Shown: positions 1 to 6,527 of the stretch, piece by piece
Numbering within the stretch: the stretch's first letter is position 1
Layout of the letters: each line of letters starts with the position of its first letter
Origin: a virus
IMG/VR virus record: IMGVR_UViG_3300049893_000724
Coordinates: 62,001-126,000 of that record
Strand: one strand, 5' to 3'
DNA: 64,000 nt
Made by a program: the position numbers and the translations under genes
Notes under the pieces: generated by a model
The model's input: only the letters and a program-made list of their open reading frames with translations
Database searches by the model: none
Told to the model about the DNA's origin: nothing

Positions 1-469
1 TTCTTTCACAAACTTCATTAACTTCGTGAGGGGGATCAAAGAGGTTTATCATATCATTTCGATATCCCCAATAGACCCAATCCTTTGGATGAAAAAGATG
101 ATGAAAATGATTTCCAACTACAAAGATTCTTCTGTCTTTTAAGTTGCTCATAAAAAAATCATACATCTGCTCAATCCCCTCCAGATTAAACAATTGATCA
201 CTACGAAATTTTGCAACTAAATTTGAACTTGTTCTTTTAACACCAGCAAGTGATGTAGTCAGTTGCAAGTTTACATTTGCTGGACCAGGATATTTTTGAT
301 ACGAGGGACTTCTAACAAACTCTACTTTATCAGAAAATACGGATTGATCTTTATCAATTTCCCAACAAGAAACAATAATCTTATCTACAAAAGATAATTT
401 TATATAAGAAGAAATTACCTCATCAGTAAAGTCGGTATATGGACCCTGTACAATAAGATCTATTGTCAT
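1..469 (-). CDS. WavE-like glycosyltransferase, 3' end beyond the window
   Basis: The first 156 codons of a gene that runs off the left edge. The N-terminus reads TIDLIVQGPYTD, then IIVSCWE, then a block around NVNLQLTTSLAGVKRTSS and LVAKFRSDQLF. This order (QGP, S-x-WE, N-x-N-x-Q, K-x-RSD) is the pattern of the WavE family linked to lipopolysaccharide core synthesis. The K/R-S-D would correspond to the metal-binding D-x-D-like site; that is inference. The ATG overlaps the stop of the GDPD-like gene (ATGA), so the two are probably translationally coupled in one sugar or surface-modification operon. Confident as a gene, moderately confident as to family; the substrate is unknown. Confidence 0.7.
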   Translation of the reverse strand, partial: MTIDLIVQGPYTDFTDEVISSYIKLSFVDKIIVSCWEIDKDQSVFSDKVEFVRSPSYQKYPGPANVNLQLTTSLAGVKRTSSNLVAKFRSDQLFNLEGIEQMYDFFMSNLKDRRIFVVGNHFHHLFHPKDWVYWGYRNDMINLFDPPHEVNEVCER

Positions 470-912
470 ACAAATCCAGGATAATCTGTACAAACGCCAT
501 AGGCATTATCAAAGAAAGTCGTATTTGTCAGTCCAAGAATATCTTCTTTAGATAAAAGTGGGATAATTGTATTATCATCAATTTTTTGTGTGAGATCGTG
601 CAACCATATCTTTCCAGTTGAAGTATATGTAAAAGGATCTCCAGTATGGCAAAACGAATGATATGCCCAACATTCGACTGCTGCTTCAAGATTTTTACAA
701 TGAATCCAGAGATAGTGCCGACGTTTGTCTAACCAATTATGATCAACTTTGTATTGGGGTTCATCGTGCCCTAACCACAACTCACCATTGATTGATCGGA
801 TATCAATTTCAACATCATATCCACAACCAATAGCACAATCAATGTAACTGGGTCTGTTCTCTTTATCTAGAACAGGACCCTTAATGTTTCCGCGATGAGA
901 TATAAGTTTCAT
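466..912 (-). CDS. Glycerophosphodiester phosphodiesterase-like protein (148 aa)
   Basis: A small TIM-barrel hydrolase of the GDPD/PLC-like superfamily. The catalytic pattern is complete at the N-terminus: SHRG (His6, Arg7), DVEIDI (Glu35, Asp37) and GHDE (His49). In known GDPDs these residues bind a divalent metal and cleave glycerophosphodiesters. At 148 aa it is shorter than bacterial GDPDs (about 240 aa), so the substrate may differ; small GDPD-like proteins like this occur in surface-polysaccharide clusters. It overlaps its neighbours on both sides by 4 bases and sits between a WavE-like transferase and a HAD phosphatase, which points to surface glycan or phospholipid modification. That role is inferred from context. 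Confidence 0.7.
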   Translation of the reverse strand: MKLISHRGNIKGPVLDKENRPSYIDCAIGCGYDVEIDIRSINGELWLGHDEPQYKVDHNWLDKRRHYLWIHCKNLEAAVECWAYHSFCHTGDPFTYTSTGKIWLHDLTQKIDDNTIIPLLSKEDILGLTNTTFFDNAYGVCTDYPGFV

Positions 913-1220
913 AGTTCTTCAATTCTCAATGATTTATCTTCAATAAACAAATCATAAAAAGGTTTATCTGCTCTTAGCTCATGGTACTTTGCGCCCCAAG
1001 CATTAAGTTGATCTCTAGTAAGTTCAGTCCAGTCGTTTTGCCTTCTACTTCCACGAGCAGTCCAATAAACAATAGTATGACCCTCATCATAAAGTTTATT
1101 GATCTTATCTATGTTTTCTGGAATTGGTTTTGCTTTAGTATAGTCGTGCTTTGTTCCAAAATCTACAGAGGTTTCTCGATGACAAATAGTTTCATCAATA
1201 TCAACATAAATGACTTTCAT
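909..1220 (-). CDS. HAD-superfamily phosphatase (103 aa)
   Basis: HAD motif I is clear at YVDIDETIC (Asp7 nucleophile, Asp9 acid/base, Thr11). Motif II is YWTARG (Thr54), and a C-terminal acidic stretch (FIEDKS) is where motif III/IV acids would be. At about 100 aa it is a minimal capless phosphatase, like those found in nucleotide-sugar and capsule clusters. The preferred substrate is probably a sugar phosphate (inference from neighbours). It overlaps the aldolase gene upstream and the GDPD-like gene downstream by 4 bases each. Confidence 0.75.
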   Translation of the reverse strand: MKVIYVDIDETICHRETSVDFGTKHDYTKAKPIPENIDKINKLYDEGHTIVYWTARGSRRQNDWTELTRDQLNAWGAKYHELRADKPFYDLFIEDKSLRIEEL

Positions 1221-1897
1221 TGATACAGTGTTCTCCTATAGTTTTCATTTGGGCAGGTATCGACATCAGCAACTTCTTGTTTGGTCAGAAACTTAACTCC
1301 ACCTAGAAGTTTTGCTCCAACAAAAATATCAGCAGATTTTTCACACATTAAAGTTGCAGCAGCGCAATCTTTCTTAGATGCAGATGCTGTAATTATACCA
1401 TGATTTTGTAGTAAGATCAACTTAGGAAAAAATCCTTCGTGATTCACGAATGCAGAGACGTGTTTTTCAACTAACTTCAAAATTGCTTGTCCAGGAGGAG
1501 CATAAGGAACCACACAGGACTTTGTACCATTTCTAACAATTTGATCAGGGAACCAACGATGATTTGCAAACTGATATAACTGACTTGAACAAAGAATTTT
1601 TGTGGTGTGTGGTGGATGAGTATGTGCAATAAAATTAACTTCTGGAAAAGTCTTCATAATCCAAGCGTGAAAAGAAGTTTCAATACTTGGTTTCTTATGA
1701 AGAAGTTCTATCTGTGCTCCATTAGTATTGCATAAGGTCAAATCTTCTTCAGAGAGTGTGTGGAGACTTGTTCCACTTGCCTTAATCAAAAAAGTATTTT
1801 CATCTTGGCGCATAGAAACATTTCCTTCACCACAAATGGTGTATTCACATATTTCATGAGCTAAATCTAAAAGTTCGTTAGTTTGTAAAATAGTCAT
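1217..1897 (-). CDS. Class II aldolase/adducin-family protein (226 aa)
   Basis: Full-length for the class II aldolase/ribulose-5-phosphate epimerase family. The zinc site is visible: Glu73 (SIETSFH), His92 and His94 in AHTHPPH, and His166 in LLQNHGII. Members cleave or epimerise sugar phosphates such as fuculose-1-phosphate, or dehydrate methylthioribulose phosphate. The N-terminal GEGNVS loop is the phosphate-binding G-x-GN-S motif of the family. It overlaps the tandem nucleotidyltransferase gene by 20 bases, so the two are likely co-translated. Family assignment is firm; substrate unknown. Confidence 0.85.
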   Translation of the reverse strand: MTILQTNELLDLAHEICEYTICGEGNVSMRQDENTFLIKASGTSLHTLSEEDLTLCNTNGAQIELLHKKPSIETSFHAWIMKTFPEVNFIAHTHPPHTTKILCSSQLYQFANHRWFPDQIVRNGTKSCVVPYAPPGQAILKLVEKHVSAFVNHEGFFPKLILLQNHGIITASASKKDCAAATLMCEKSADIFVGAKLLGGVKFLTKQEVADVDTCPNENYRRTLYQ

Positions 1898-3437
1898 TTT
1901 CGTAAGAGTAAGGATGCCAGTCTACTTTATTAAAAAATGTTTGCCAATACTGATATGTTTTTAAATCGTTTGGTGTTCCCCAACAAATATATTCATCGAT
2001 TTCAAAGTTTTTAACTTTATAACCAAGATCTATTGATTCATTCAAAAGACTATCTATATAAAATTCCCCATTCACTCTAACATTATTTTTATATAAACTC
2101 TCAAGAGATTTCAAATATATTTCTTTATTTCTAAAGAACATAGTTCCAACTACTGCATACTCTTCAATTGGATTTTCCCAAATAAAATCTTTAACATAAA
2201 CATTTTTTACATATCCTTGATCATCAACATCTAACCAAGAATACATATTTGGATTATAGAAACTAGTGTAATTTTGTCGATAACTCCAAACAATCACATC
2301 ATTATTAATATCTTCAACTAAAGAGAAAAATTTATCAACATCATAAAGCATTCCATTATCACACGCTGATACTAGAATTGAAGAATCTGCATTTACAACT
2401 TCAACTAATTTTTCAGTAGTACACGCCTGGCCAGGAAGAACTCCATCAATCCACAAAACCTCTCCTGCTGGATGTGGCGCTGTCTGTTCTCTCAAACAAG
2501 CATAGATTGTCCTATCAGTTTTGGGTAAACAGCGAACTGCTTGCTCAAACATATTCCTGCCATTTACGGGAATAAATGGTTTTGGTTGCTCATAACCTTC
2601 TTTAGAAAATCTACTACCAGCACCTGCCATAGGAAAAACTAGAGTGCAATTTTCTAGTCTAACTTCTTTCTGACCTTCTAATGCTTTTCTATAATAATTA
2701 GACCACTTCAAATACATATCAAGATCTAATGGCGTTCCCCACTGCAGCATATGAGGAACTTCATAAACTAATGATGTTAAATTATTTTTACAGAGGAGAT
2801 TATAAATTAAACTTACATAATATTCGCCATTCAAGTTAACATCATCATTCATCATTTCTTGGAAGAATCTTTTAACATATTCTCCTCTTCTAAAGTAATA
2901 AGTTCCAGTAGAAGCAAACTCAGACATTTTATCGTCTGTGAATGGTTGCTTTTCGCGGACCTCTAATATCTTATTGTTTTCATCAACCTTACAAAATGCA
3001 TAATTATCACTACCCAACATATGTGGATGAAATCCAGTATAGCAAATTACGCACCCATCACACTGAGTTTCATTTACAAATTTTTCAAAGTCTTGGTAGT
3101 CCCAATACATTGAAAAATCACAGTAATTAATTACAACTTGTTCATCATCTTCAATTTCATCAAAAATGTGAGATACTGTATAAACAGGTCCAAACTTATG
3201 AGATGGGATAACAAAAACTTTTTTGTTCTCACATATATTTTCTAATAAATTTAGAACATCAGTTTCTTCTGAGTTCTTATCATTTACAATGAATATGAAT
3301 TCAGAATCTTTTGGATACAGATCTACAATATGTTGAATTACAGTTTTTCCATCTATTTCTAACAAATACTTTGGCAGTTGATATCCAGCTCTAGAAAATC
3401 TACTGCTCATCCCAGACATGGGAATAATAATTTTCAT
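1878..3437 (-). CDS. Tandem nucleotidyltransferase (two NTP-transferase domains, 519 aa)
   Basis: Two copies of a sugar-phosphate nucleotidyltransferase fold are joined head to tail. Each begins with the NTP-binding loop: PMSGMSSRFSRAGYQLPK at residues 6-23 and PMAGAGSRFSKEGYEQPK near residue 270. Both keep the G-x-x-SRF and the downstream P-K lysine. Both also keep later blocks that parallel each other (NGEYYVS/NGEFYID and LQWGTPLDL/ICWGTPNDL). Single-domain relatives make NDP-sugars, so this protein may make two activated sugars or hold an active and a regulatory copy. It is the first gene of the sugar module, preceded by a sigma-70-like promoter at 3464-3492. The duplication is seen directly; the activity is inferred. 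Confidence 0.8.
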   Translation of the reverse strand: MKIIIPMSGMSSRFSRAGYQLPKYLLEIDGKTVIQHIVDLYPKDSEFIFIVNDKNSEETDVLNLLENICENKKVFVIPSHKFGPVYTVSHIFDEIEDDEQVVINYCDFSMYWDYQDFEKFVNETQCDGCVICYTGFHPHMLGSDNYAFCKVDENNKILEVREKQPFTDDKMSEFASTGTYYFRRGEYVKRFFQEMMNDDVNLNGEYYVSLIYNLLCKNNLTSLVYEVPHMLQWGTPLDLDMYLKWSNYYRKALEGQKEVRLENCTLVFPMAGAGSRFSKEGYEQPKPFIPVNGRNMFEQAVRCLPKTDRTIYACLREQTAPHPAGEVLWIDGVLPGQACTTEKLVEVVNADSSILVSACDNGMLYDVDKFFSLVEDINNDVIVWSYRQNYTSFYNPNMYSWLDVDDQGYVKNVYVKDFIWENPIEEYAVVGTMFFRNKEIYLKSLESLYKNNVRVNGEFYIDSLLNESIDLGYKVKNFEIDEYICWGTPNDLKTYQYWQTFFNKVDWHPYSYENDYFTN

Positions 3438-3463
3438 AGATAAAATTTTTCTTTATAATATGT

Positions 3464-3492
3464 ATTATACAAAAAAAGAGGAGTTTATACAA
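3464..3492 (-). promoter_or_regulatory. Sigma-70-like promoter inside terminator, for the sugar module
   Basis: On the minus strand a -35 box TTGTAT lies in the loop of the terminator at 3471-3499, followed by a 17-base spacer and a perfect -10 TATAAT. It would start RNA close to the tandem nucleotidyltransferase gene. Confidence 0.6.
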
Positions 3493-3499
3493 CTCCTCT
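3471..3499 (-). terminator. Rho-independent terminator
   Basis: Minus-strand stem GAGGAGTT/AACTCCTC with loop GTATA, followed by seven T. It ends transcripts from the small genes upstream (3527-4341); its loop and 3' arm overlap the next promoter. Confidence 0.8.
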
Positions 3500-3526
3500 T
3501 TGAAATTCAGGCTCGCCACTTGTTCT

Positions 3527-3703
3527 TTAACTGGAAACAAGAAACCAGGCGGGGTTGCCCCATCCGCACCACTTGCTCTTGAGAGAAGCAAGAAACTCAT
3601 AGGGGTCATTTTGACTCCACCACTTGATTTTAAGAAACCAAGAAAAGTTGGGATAGTTTTGATATCTCGGAAATACCAAAGAACGCGCACAAGAATAGCA
3701 CAT
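3527..3703 (-). CDS. Possible overlapping tryptophan-rich small protein (58 aa)
   Basis: An open frame starting at ATG 3703 inside the 75-aa membrane gene and running past its stop. The C-terminal part is unusually protein-like, with six tryptophans in about 40 residues (SWFLKIKWW, SKWCGWGNPAWF). No ATG, GTG or TTG in this frame follows the upstream stop. It would therefore have to start within the neighbour, or be reached by a frameshift from it. Function unknown; I am not sure it is expressed. Confidence 0.35.
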   Translation of the reverse strand: MCYSCARSLVFPRYQNYPNFSWFLKIKWWSQNDPYEFLASLKSKWCGWGNPAWFLVSS

Positions 3704-3857
3704 CCCAAAGTTTAAGTTTGATTGCAAAAGGTACTGTGAGTAAACCTCCAATACATTTTAACAACAAACCATTTTTAAAATCTCCCCATAGCATGATTTG
3801 GTAACCAATAACGAGAAGAATATTTCCAATCCACCGAAGTAAATCAGATTTTGCCAT
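3630..3857 (-). CDS. Small membrane protein (75 aa)
   Basis: Two to three hydrophobic segments (about residues 8-24, 30-44 and 50-62), with conserved-looking WIGN, LWGDFK and IKLKLWD turns. No enzymatic motif. It looks like a two- or three-pass membrane protein and follows two small soluble genes in an early-type block with a sigma-70-like promoter at 4364-4393. Function not recognised. Confidence 0.6.
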   Translation of the reverse strand: MAKSDLLRWIGNILLVIGYQIMLWGDFKNGLLLKCIGGLLTVPFAIKLKLWDVLFLCAFFGISEISKLSQLFLVS

Positions 3858-3883
3858 AAGGGGTTTGCTCCCGACCAGTGCTG

Positions 3884-4129
3884 TTATAGACCATCCGTGT
3901 CTTCATCATCTCGTACATAACAAGGAACTCTATCTGGATCTAACCATTTCGCATATTCAATATCCTCCATTGCAGTAGAACATTGTAGAACATTATCAAA
4001 AAGATAAATGTCATTCCAGCGTTTGGTGTATTCGTTTTGCTTTTGCATACGGTAATCAGGTTTACCGTTGATTTCAAGGATACCTGCTTCAACAAAACGG
4101 TATCCTTCACGTTCCAGAAGAACTTTCAT
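3884..4129 (-). CDS. Hypothetical protein (81 aa)
   Basis: Soluble, acidic C-terminus (DDEDTDGL). No motif recognised. Its ATG shares a base with the stop of the 70-aa gene upstream, so the pair is likely co-translated. The central YTKRWNDIYLFDNV and AKWLDPDRVP stretches look like a folded domain rather than a linker. Function unknown. Confidence 0.6.
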   Translation of the reverse strand: MKVLLEREGYRFVEAGILEINGKPDYRMQKQNEYTKRWNDIYLFDNVLQCSTAMEDIEYAKWLDPDRVPCYVRDDEDTDGL

Positions 4130-4341
4130 TATGCCTCAACTGTTTCAAGATCACTAGCGACGTATTCCATAAGCATCTCATAATCATCCAGAGGATCACC
4201 AGAAAATACTACACCTTCGTTCTCATAGTACCGACGAACCTTTTTGTAGAGTTTCGGATTCTTTACATCAAGGTAGAACTCGCCATTTGCGGCACCACGA
4301 AGGGTTTGAACGTCTTTCTTGAATTTTGCTGTGAGAGTCAT
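4129..4341 (-). CDS. Hypothetical protein (70 aa)
   Basis: Basic N-terminal half and acidic C-terminal half (DDYEMLMEYVASDLETVEA). It is the first gene after a near-consensus sigma-70 promoter (4364-4393), so it is probably an early gene. Short early proteins of this kind in T4-like phages often act on host machinery, but nothing in the sequence shows a target. Confidence 0.6.
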   Translation of the reverse strand: MTLTAKFKKDVQTLRGAANGEFYLDVKNPKLYKKVRRYYENEGVVFSGDPLDDYEMLMEYVASDLETVEA

Positions 4342-4363
4342 TGTTTTGAATGTTGACCTTAGT

Positions 4364-4393
4364 ATTATAAGGGTTTGACAGGGTTTCTGTCAA
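4364..4393 (-). promoter_or_regulatory. Sigma-70 promoter with palindromic -35 region
   Basis: Minus strand TTGACA, 18-base spacer, TATAAT, directly after the 3' end of the tRNA-CAT gene. The -35 sits in an inverted repeat TTGACAG-N5-CTGTCAA (4375-4393) that could be an operator or a hairpin. Confidence 0.7.
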
Positions 4394-4394
4394 G

Positions 4395-4467
4395 TGCTCC
4401 CTGCGAGGATCGAACTCGCCTATATCCGATTATGAGTCGGGTGCTTTCACCAGATAGCTAAAGGAGC
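4395..4467 (-). tRNA. tRNA with CAT anticodon (Met or lysidine-type Ile)
   Basis: Cloverleaf of 73 bases: acceptor GCTCCTT/AGGGAGC, anticodon loop CTCATAA, T-arm GCGAG-TTCGATC-CTCGC, discriminator A, no encoded CCA. CAT can be elongator Met or, with lysidine at position 34, Ile reading ATA. The GACTCATAATCG stem-loop resembles bacterial tRNA-Ile2, but a tRNA-Ile(TAT) lies next to it, so identity is open. Confidence 0.85.
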
Positions 4468-4471
4468 AAGG

Positions 4472-4543
4472 TAGGACCGCAGAGAATTGAACTCCGTTCA
4501 CACCGTTATAAGCAGTGGGCCTTAACCAATAGGCGACGATCCC
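4472..4543 (-). tRNA. tRNA-Ile(TAT)
   Basis: 72 bases; anticodon stem CACTG/CGGTG with loop CTTATAA gives TAT, which reads ATA. The T-arm CGGAG-TTCAATT-CTCTG is good. The first acceptor pair would be G-U. A TAT isoleucine tRNA is uncommon in bacteria, which usually read ATA with lysidine-CAT. Confidence 0.85.
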
Positions 4544-4551
4544 TTGCTAAA

Positions 4552-4782
4552 TTATGAACCTTCTTCGTGGTCAGTGTGAAGACGTATAAGTTCGTCATCC
4601 ACAACTGAATCCACTGCAAGTTTTATAGTTTCATTATAAGGGACTATTACTGCGTTCCTTTCTCCGTCTGTTATGATAAATGATTCTCCATTCTCAACTC
4701 TTTCTATCAGAGTATCAAAATTTGCTTGAAACTCTTCGACTGTAAATTTTTGGAGGTCCGTAATTTCTGGATACATTTTCAT
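4552..4782 (-). CDS. Phd/YefM-like antitoxin without a toxin partner (76 aa)
   Basis: The core TVEEFQANFDTLIERVENGE followed by SFIITDGERNAVIVPY is the Phd/YefM DNA-binding and dimerisation fold. Such antitoxins bind their own promoter and neutralise a partner toxin. No toxin-sized gene adjoins it: it lies alone between tRNA-Pro and tRNA-Ile(TAT). ATG 4782 is chosen because the frame further upstream runs into the tRNA-Pro gene; ATG 4776 is also possible. An orphan antitoxin in a phage may block host toxin-antitoxin defence, which is inference. Confidence 0.75.
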   Translation of the reverse strand: MKMYPEITDLQKFTVEEFQANFDTLIERVENGESFIITDGERNAVIVPYNETIKLAVDSVVDDELIRLHTDHEEGS

Positions 4783-4799
4783 AAAGTGAAGTTTATGAG

Positions 4800-4873
4800 T
4801 CGGAATGACAGGATTCGAACCTGCGACATCTCGCTCCCAAAGCGAGTGCTCTACCAAACTGAGCTACATTCCG
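4800..4873 (-). tRNA. tRNA-Pro(TGG)
   Basis: 74 bases; acceptor CGGAATG/CATTCCG, anticodon loop TTTGGGA, T-loop TTCGAAT, discriminator A. Preceded by its own promoter at 4886-4914. Confidence 0.93.
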
Positions 4874-4885
4874 TTATCTTTTAGT

Positions 4886-4914
4886 ATAATAGCACTCGGT
4901 CTTTACGCTGTCAA
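4886..4914 (-). promoter_or_regulatory. Sigma-70 promoter for tRNA-Pro
   Basis: Minus strand TTGACA, 17-base spacer, TATTAT, ending about 13 bases before the tRNA-Pro 5' end. Confidence 0.75.
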
Positions 4915-4916
4915 GT

Positions 4917-5033
4917 CTATTCTTTTGTATTATGTATGAAAGCAATTCCCATAATGGGTAGAACAATAATACCAAATCCACAAGCACCTAACCAAATAGG
5001 ACTTGCTGCTAAAACTTCTACTAAGTGCAACAT
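4917..5033 (-). CDS. Single-pass membrane micro-protein (38 aa)
   Basis: Short ORF with one hydrophobic helix (about residues 6-32, including GACGFGIIVLPIMGIAF) and a short charged tail HNTKE. Its ATG shares one base with the stop of the 72-aa gene (TAATG). It is the last gene of the PTOX operon. Size and topology recall single-helix photosystem or cytochrome b6f subunits, but I do not recognise a specific one. Confidence 0.55.
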   Translation of the reverse strand: MLHLVEVLAASPIWLGACGFGIIVLPIMGIAFIHNTKE

Positions 5034-5251
5034 TAGTATCCTCTCCAGGTTTTAAATTCGTGGTAAAAATATTGATCTACTGTATTATCCAGTGGGGCAT
5101 TATCTTCCCTATGTGCCCATTCTACACAAAATTCTACAATACGTCTATCGTGAAGTGAAGTGTGTCCCCACATTCTCACAAATGCTGATGCAGCAAAGTG
5201 GTATCTTTGTTTAGTGTGCGGTTCCATTTCCCTTATAATCTTTGGAGTCAT
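5033..5251 (-). CDS. Hypothetical soluble protein of the PTOX operon (72 aa)
   Basis: No membrane segment; rich in His, Trp and Arg (REMEPHTKQRYHFAASAF, HDRRIVEFCVEWAHRED). The start at 5251 is supported by a good Shine-Dalgarno GGAGG six bases upstream, even though it lies inside the 40-aa ORF. Function not recognised; its place directly after ptox suggests a linked role. Confidence 0.65.
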   Translation of the reverse strand: MTPKIIREMEPHTKQRYHFAASAFVRMWGHTSLHDRRIVEFCVEWAHREDNAPLDNTVDQYFYHEFKTWRGY

Positions 5252-5333
5252 AGTATCCTCCTCGTGTTCCGAAATAGAGTGTTGCTAAAACAAAAGGAAC
5301 TGAAGCAAATAACAATAGTTTTCCCAATAACAT
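5211..5333 (-). CDS. Single-pass membrane micro-protein (40 aa)
   Basis: One N-terminal hydrophobic helix (LLGKLLLFASVPFVLATLYF) then a short polar tail GTRGGYYDSKDYKGNGTAH. Its ATG overlaps the ptox stop (TGATG), and its last 41 bases overlap the start of the 72-aa gene in another frame. Translational coupling to ptox is likely. Could be a small accessory helix for the oxidase; this is inference. Confidence 0.5.
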   Translation of the reverse strand: MLLGKLLLFASVPFVLATLYFGTRGGYYDSKDYKGNGTAH

Positions 5334-5833
5334 CAGACCATCTCCATTGCTCTTGAGAGTTCAATATAATGGTTCATCTCATCCACTGCGATCTCAGCGA
5401 TCTTGGTGTCCTCCTGATGGTCCCACAAGTAGTTGATATAAGTTTCGGTTGCGTGAAACTCAATCCCAGCATTCAAGTGATAAGCAGAAACGGGAGCAAT
5501 AAAATAATAACCCACCAAAATCCAATAATAGATGAGAACCAAATGATAAGCGAAAAAGCGATCAATCCAGCGATCTGCTCCGCCACGATGCTCCATTTCA
5601 ATAAGGTGTTCCGTTTCATTTAAGGTCTGTGCAAAGTGTTCTTTCATCAAATAATAATGAGATAAGTCTCTGAGTCCTAGTGATTCTTTGAGATGAAGCA
5701 CACTTACAAAAGCAAAGTAAGGTGCTCTGGCAATGGTCTCTAAAACCCAGAACCTTTGAATAGGAAAGTCACGATACAGAAAGTCAATGATTGATATCGT
5801 GACTGTTAGTATTGTATCGTTAAACTTTTTCAT
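5333..5833 (-). CDS. ptox: Plastoquinol terminal oxidase (PTOX/AOX family)
   Basis: A di-iron quinol oxidase that passes electrons from plastoquinol to oxygen, giving a pseudo-cyclic water-to-water route at the thylakoid membrane. All AOX-family iron ligands are present: Glu32 in VLETIARAP, Glu73 and His76 in NETEHL, Glu130 in HATETY, and Glu152 and His155 in VDEMNH. Hydrophobic stretches near residues 28-48 and 93-118 fit a monotopic membrane anchor. The 166-aa length matches a compact cyanophage form. PTOX is a known auxiliary gene of cyanophages, thought to relieve over-reduction during infection. The start overlaps the stop of the 29-aa micro-protein (ATGA), and further small membrane genes surround it. 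Confidence 0.92.
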   Translation of the reverse strand: MKKFNDTILTVTISIIDFLYRDFPIQRFWVLETIARAPYFAFVSVLHLKESLGLRDLSHYYLMKEHFAQTLNETEHLIEMEHRGGADRWIDRFFAYHLVLIYYWILVGYYFIAPVSAYHLNAGIEFHATETYINYLWDHQEDTKIAEIAVDEMNHYIELSRAMEMV

Positions 5834-5919
5834 TGTGGATATGCGTGATTAAGTCCCCAGATAATAAAAAGTCCAATCGCACCAAAAAGTGTCATTGCTG
5901 TGTAGATAGTTTTACTCAT
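5830..5919 (-). CDS. Single-pass membrane micro-protein (29 aa)
   Basis: MSKTIYTAMTLFGAIGLFII followed by WGLNHAYPQ: one transmembrane helix and nothing else. The ATG overlaps the stop of the 96-aa gene by 8 bases and its stop overlaps the ptox start by 4 bases, so it is embedded in a coupled chain. The size equals that of PetN or small Psb subunits of cyanobacteria, but the sequence is not one I recognise. Confidence 0.55.
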   Translation of the reverse strand: MSKTIYTAMTLFGAIGLFIIWGLNHAYPQ

Positions 5920-6202
5920 CTTCTTCGTCCTCGTAAGTAGATGGTTCTTCGAATAGTTCGTCTATCTTTTGTTGTAAAACTCTGCGTTGTAGTTGTTCGA
6001 TATCTTCTTCGGTGATTCTTAACACTAGTAACGGGTCTCCTGGTTTAACGTCGTTTAACTCTGGATGTTTTACTTTTGGACTTTTAGAATACCCATATTG
6101 AGCATTCATAATCATCCAACCTTGCACAATCATTGAGAGTGCGATACCCACAAGTACAAACCAAGGAACTAAAAATATTAGTGGAGTGTAATGTTGAGCC
6201 AT
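5912..6202 (-). CDS. Membrane protein with cytoplasmic tail, PTOX operon (96 aa)
   Basis: One strong hydrophobic helix (about residues 7-32, FLVPWFVLVGIALSMIVQGW), then a soluble tail with GYSKSPKVKHPE, GDPLLVLRITEEDI and a very acidic end. The tail could bind a partner or metal; not recognised. It overlaps the 67-aa gene by 25 bases and the 29-aa gene by 8. Confidence 0.65.
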   Translation of the reverse strand: MAQHYTPLIFLVPWFVLVGIALSMIVQGWMIMNAQYGYSKSPKVKHPELNDVKPGDPLLVLRITEEDIEQLQRRVLQQKIDELFEEPSTYEDEEDE

Positions 6203-6381
6203 GGGAACACAGGTGGAATGACCCCTATGAGTCTTAGTAATCCCTCAGCAAATAAAGCAAGAACCACCCAACCGACGCACATACTAATGATAGAAGCATT
6301 ACGGTTGTGTCTTCTGATAGCATCATCGATCATCTCCTGAACTTCAGAACGTGTAATAAACTCTTCTTGTTCGTGCATCAT
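6178..6381 (-). CDS. Membrane protein (67 aa)
   Basis: Acidic amphipathic N-terminus (EEFITRSEVQEMIDDAIRRH), then one hydrophobic segment (about residues 31-58) ending in PWLNITLH. Likely single-pass, tail-anchored. Overlapping starts and stops tie it to the same transcript as ptox. Function not recognised. Confidence 0.6.
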   Translation of the reverse strand: MMHEQEEFITRSEVQEMIDDAIRRHNRNASIISMCVGWVVLALFAEGLLRLIGVIPPVFPWLNITLH

Positions 6382-6527
6382 TTCTCGTCTCCAAGAAATT
6401 TTGCGAGAGGATCTCTTTTGGTTTTTAAAATTTCACACGCTCTATAGTAAAACATATTGTTGGTGTTGCCAGAAGCTTCAAAAGTTGCCTTGATCTTCAC
6501 CCAGTTATCATAGGTGTGTTGATCCAT
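6378..6527 (-). CDS. Hypothetical protein (49 aa), first gene of the PTOX operon
   Basis: Soluble, begins MDQHTYDNWVKIKATFEASG, with a helical, basic C-terminal half. The stop overlaps the start of the 67-aa gene (ATGA). It is preceded by a possible promoter at 6553-6581 with an inverted repeat. Function unknown. Confidence 0.6.
   Translation of the reverse strand: MDQHTYDNWVKIKATFEASGNTNNMFYYRACEILKTKRDPLAKFLGDEK

Noticed and set aside
4783-4857. N-terminal extension of the Phd-like protein
   Set aside because: It reads through the tRNA-Pro gene; the real start is ATG 4782 or 4776.
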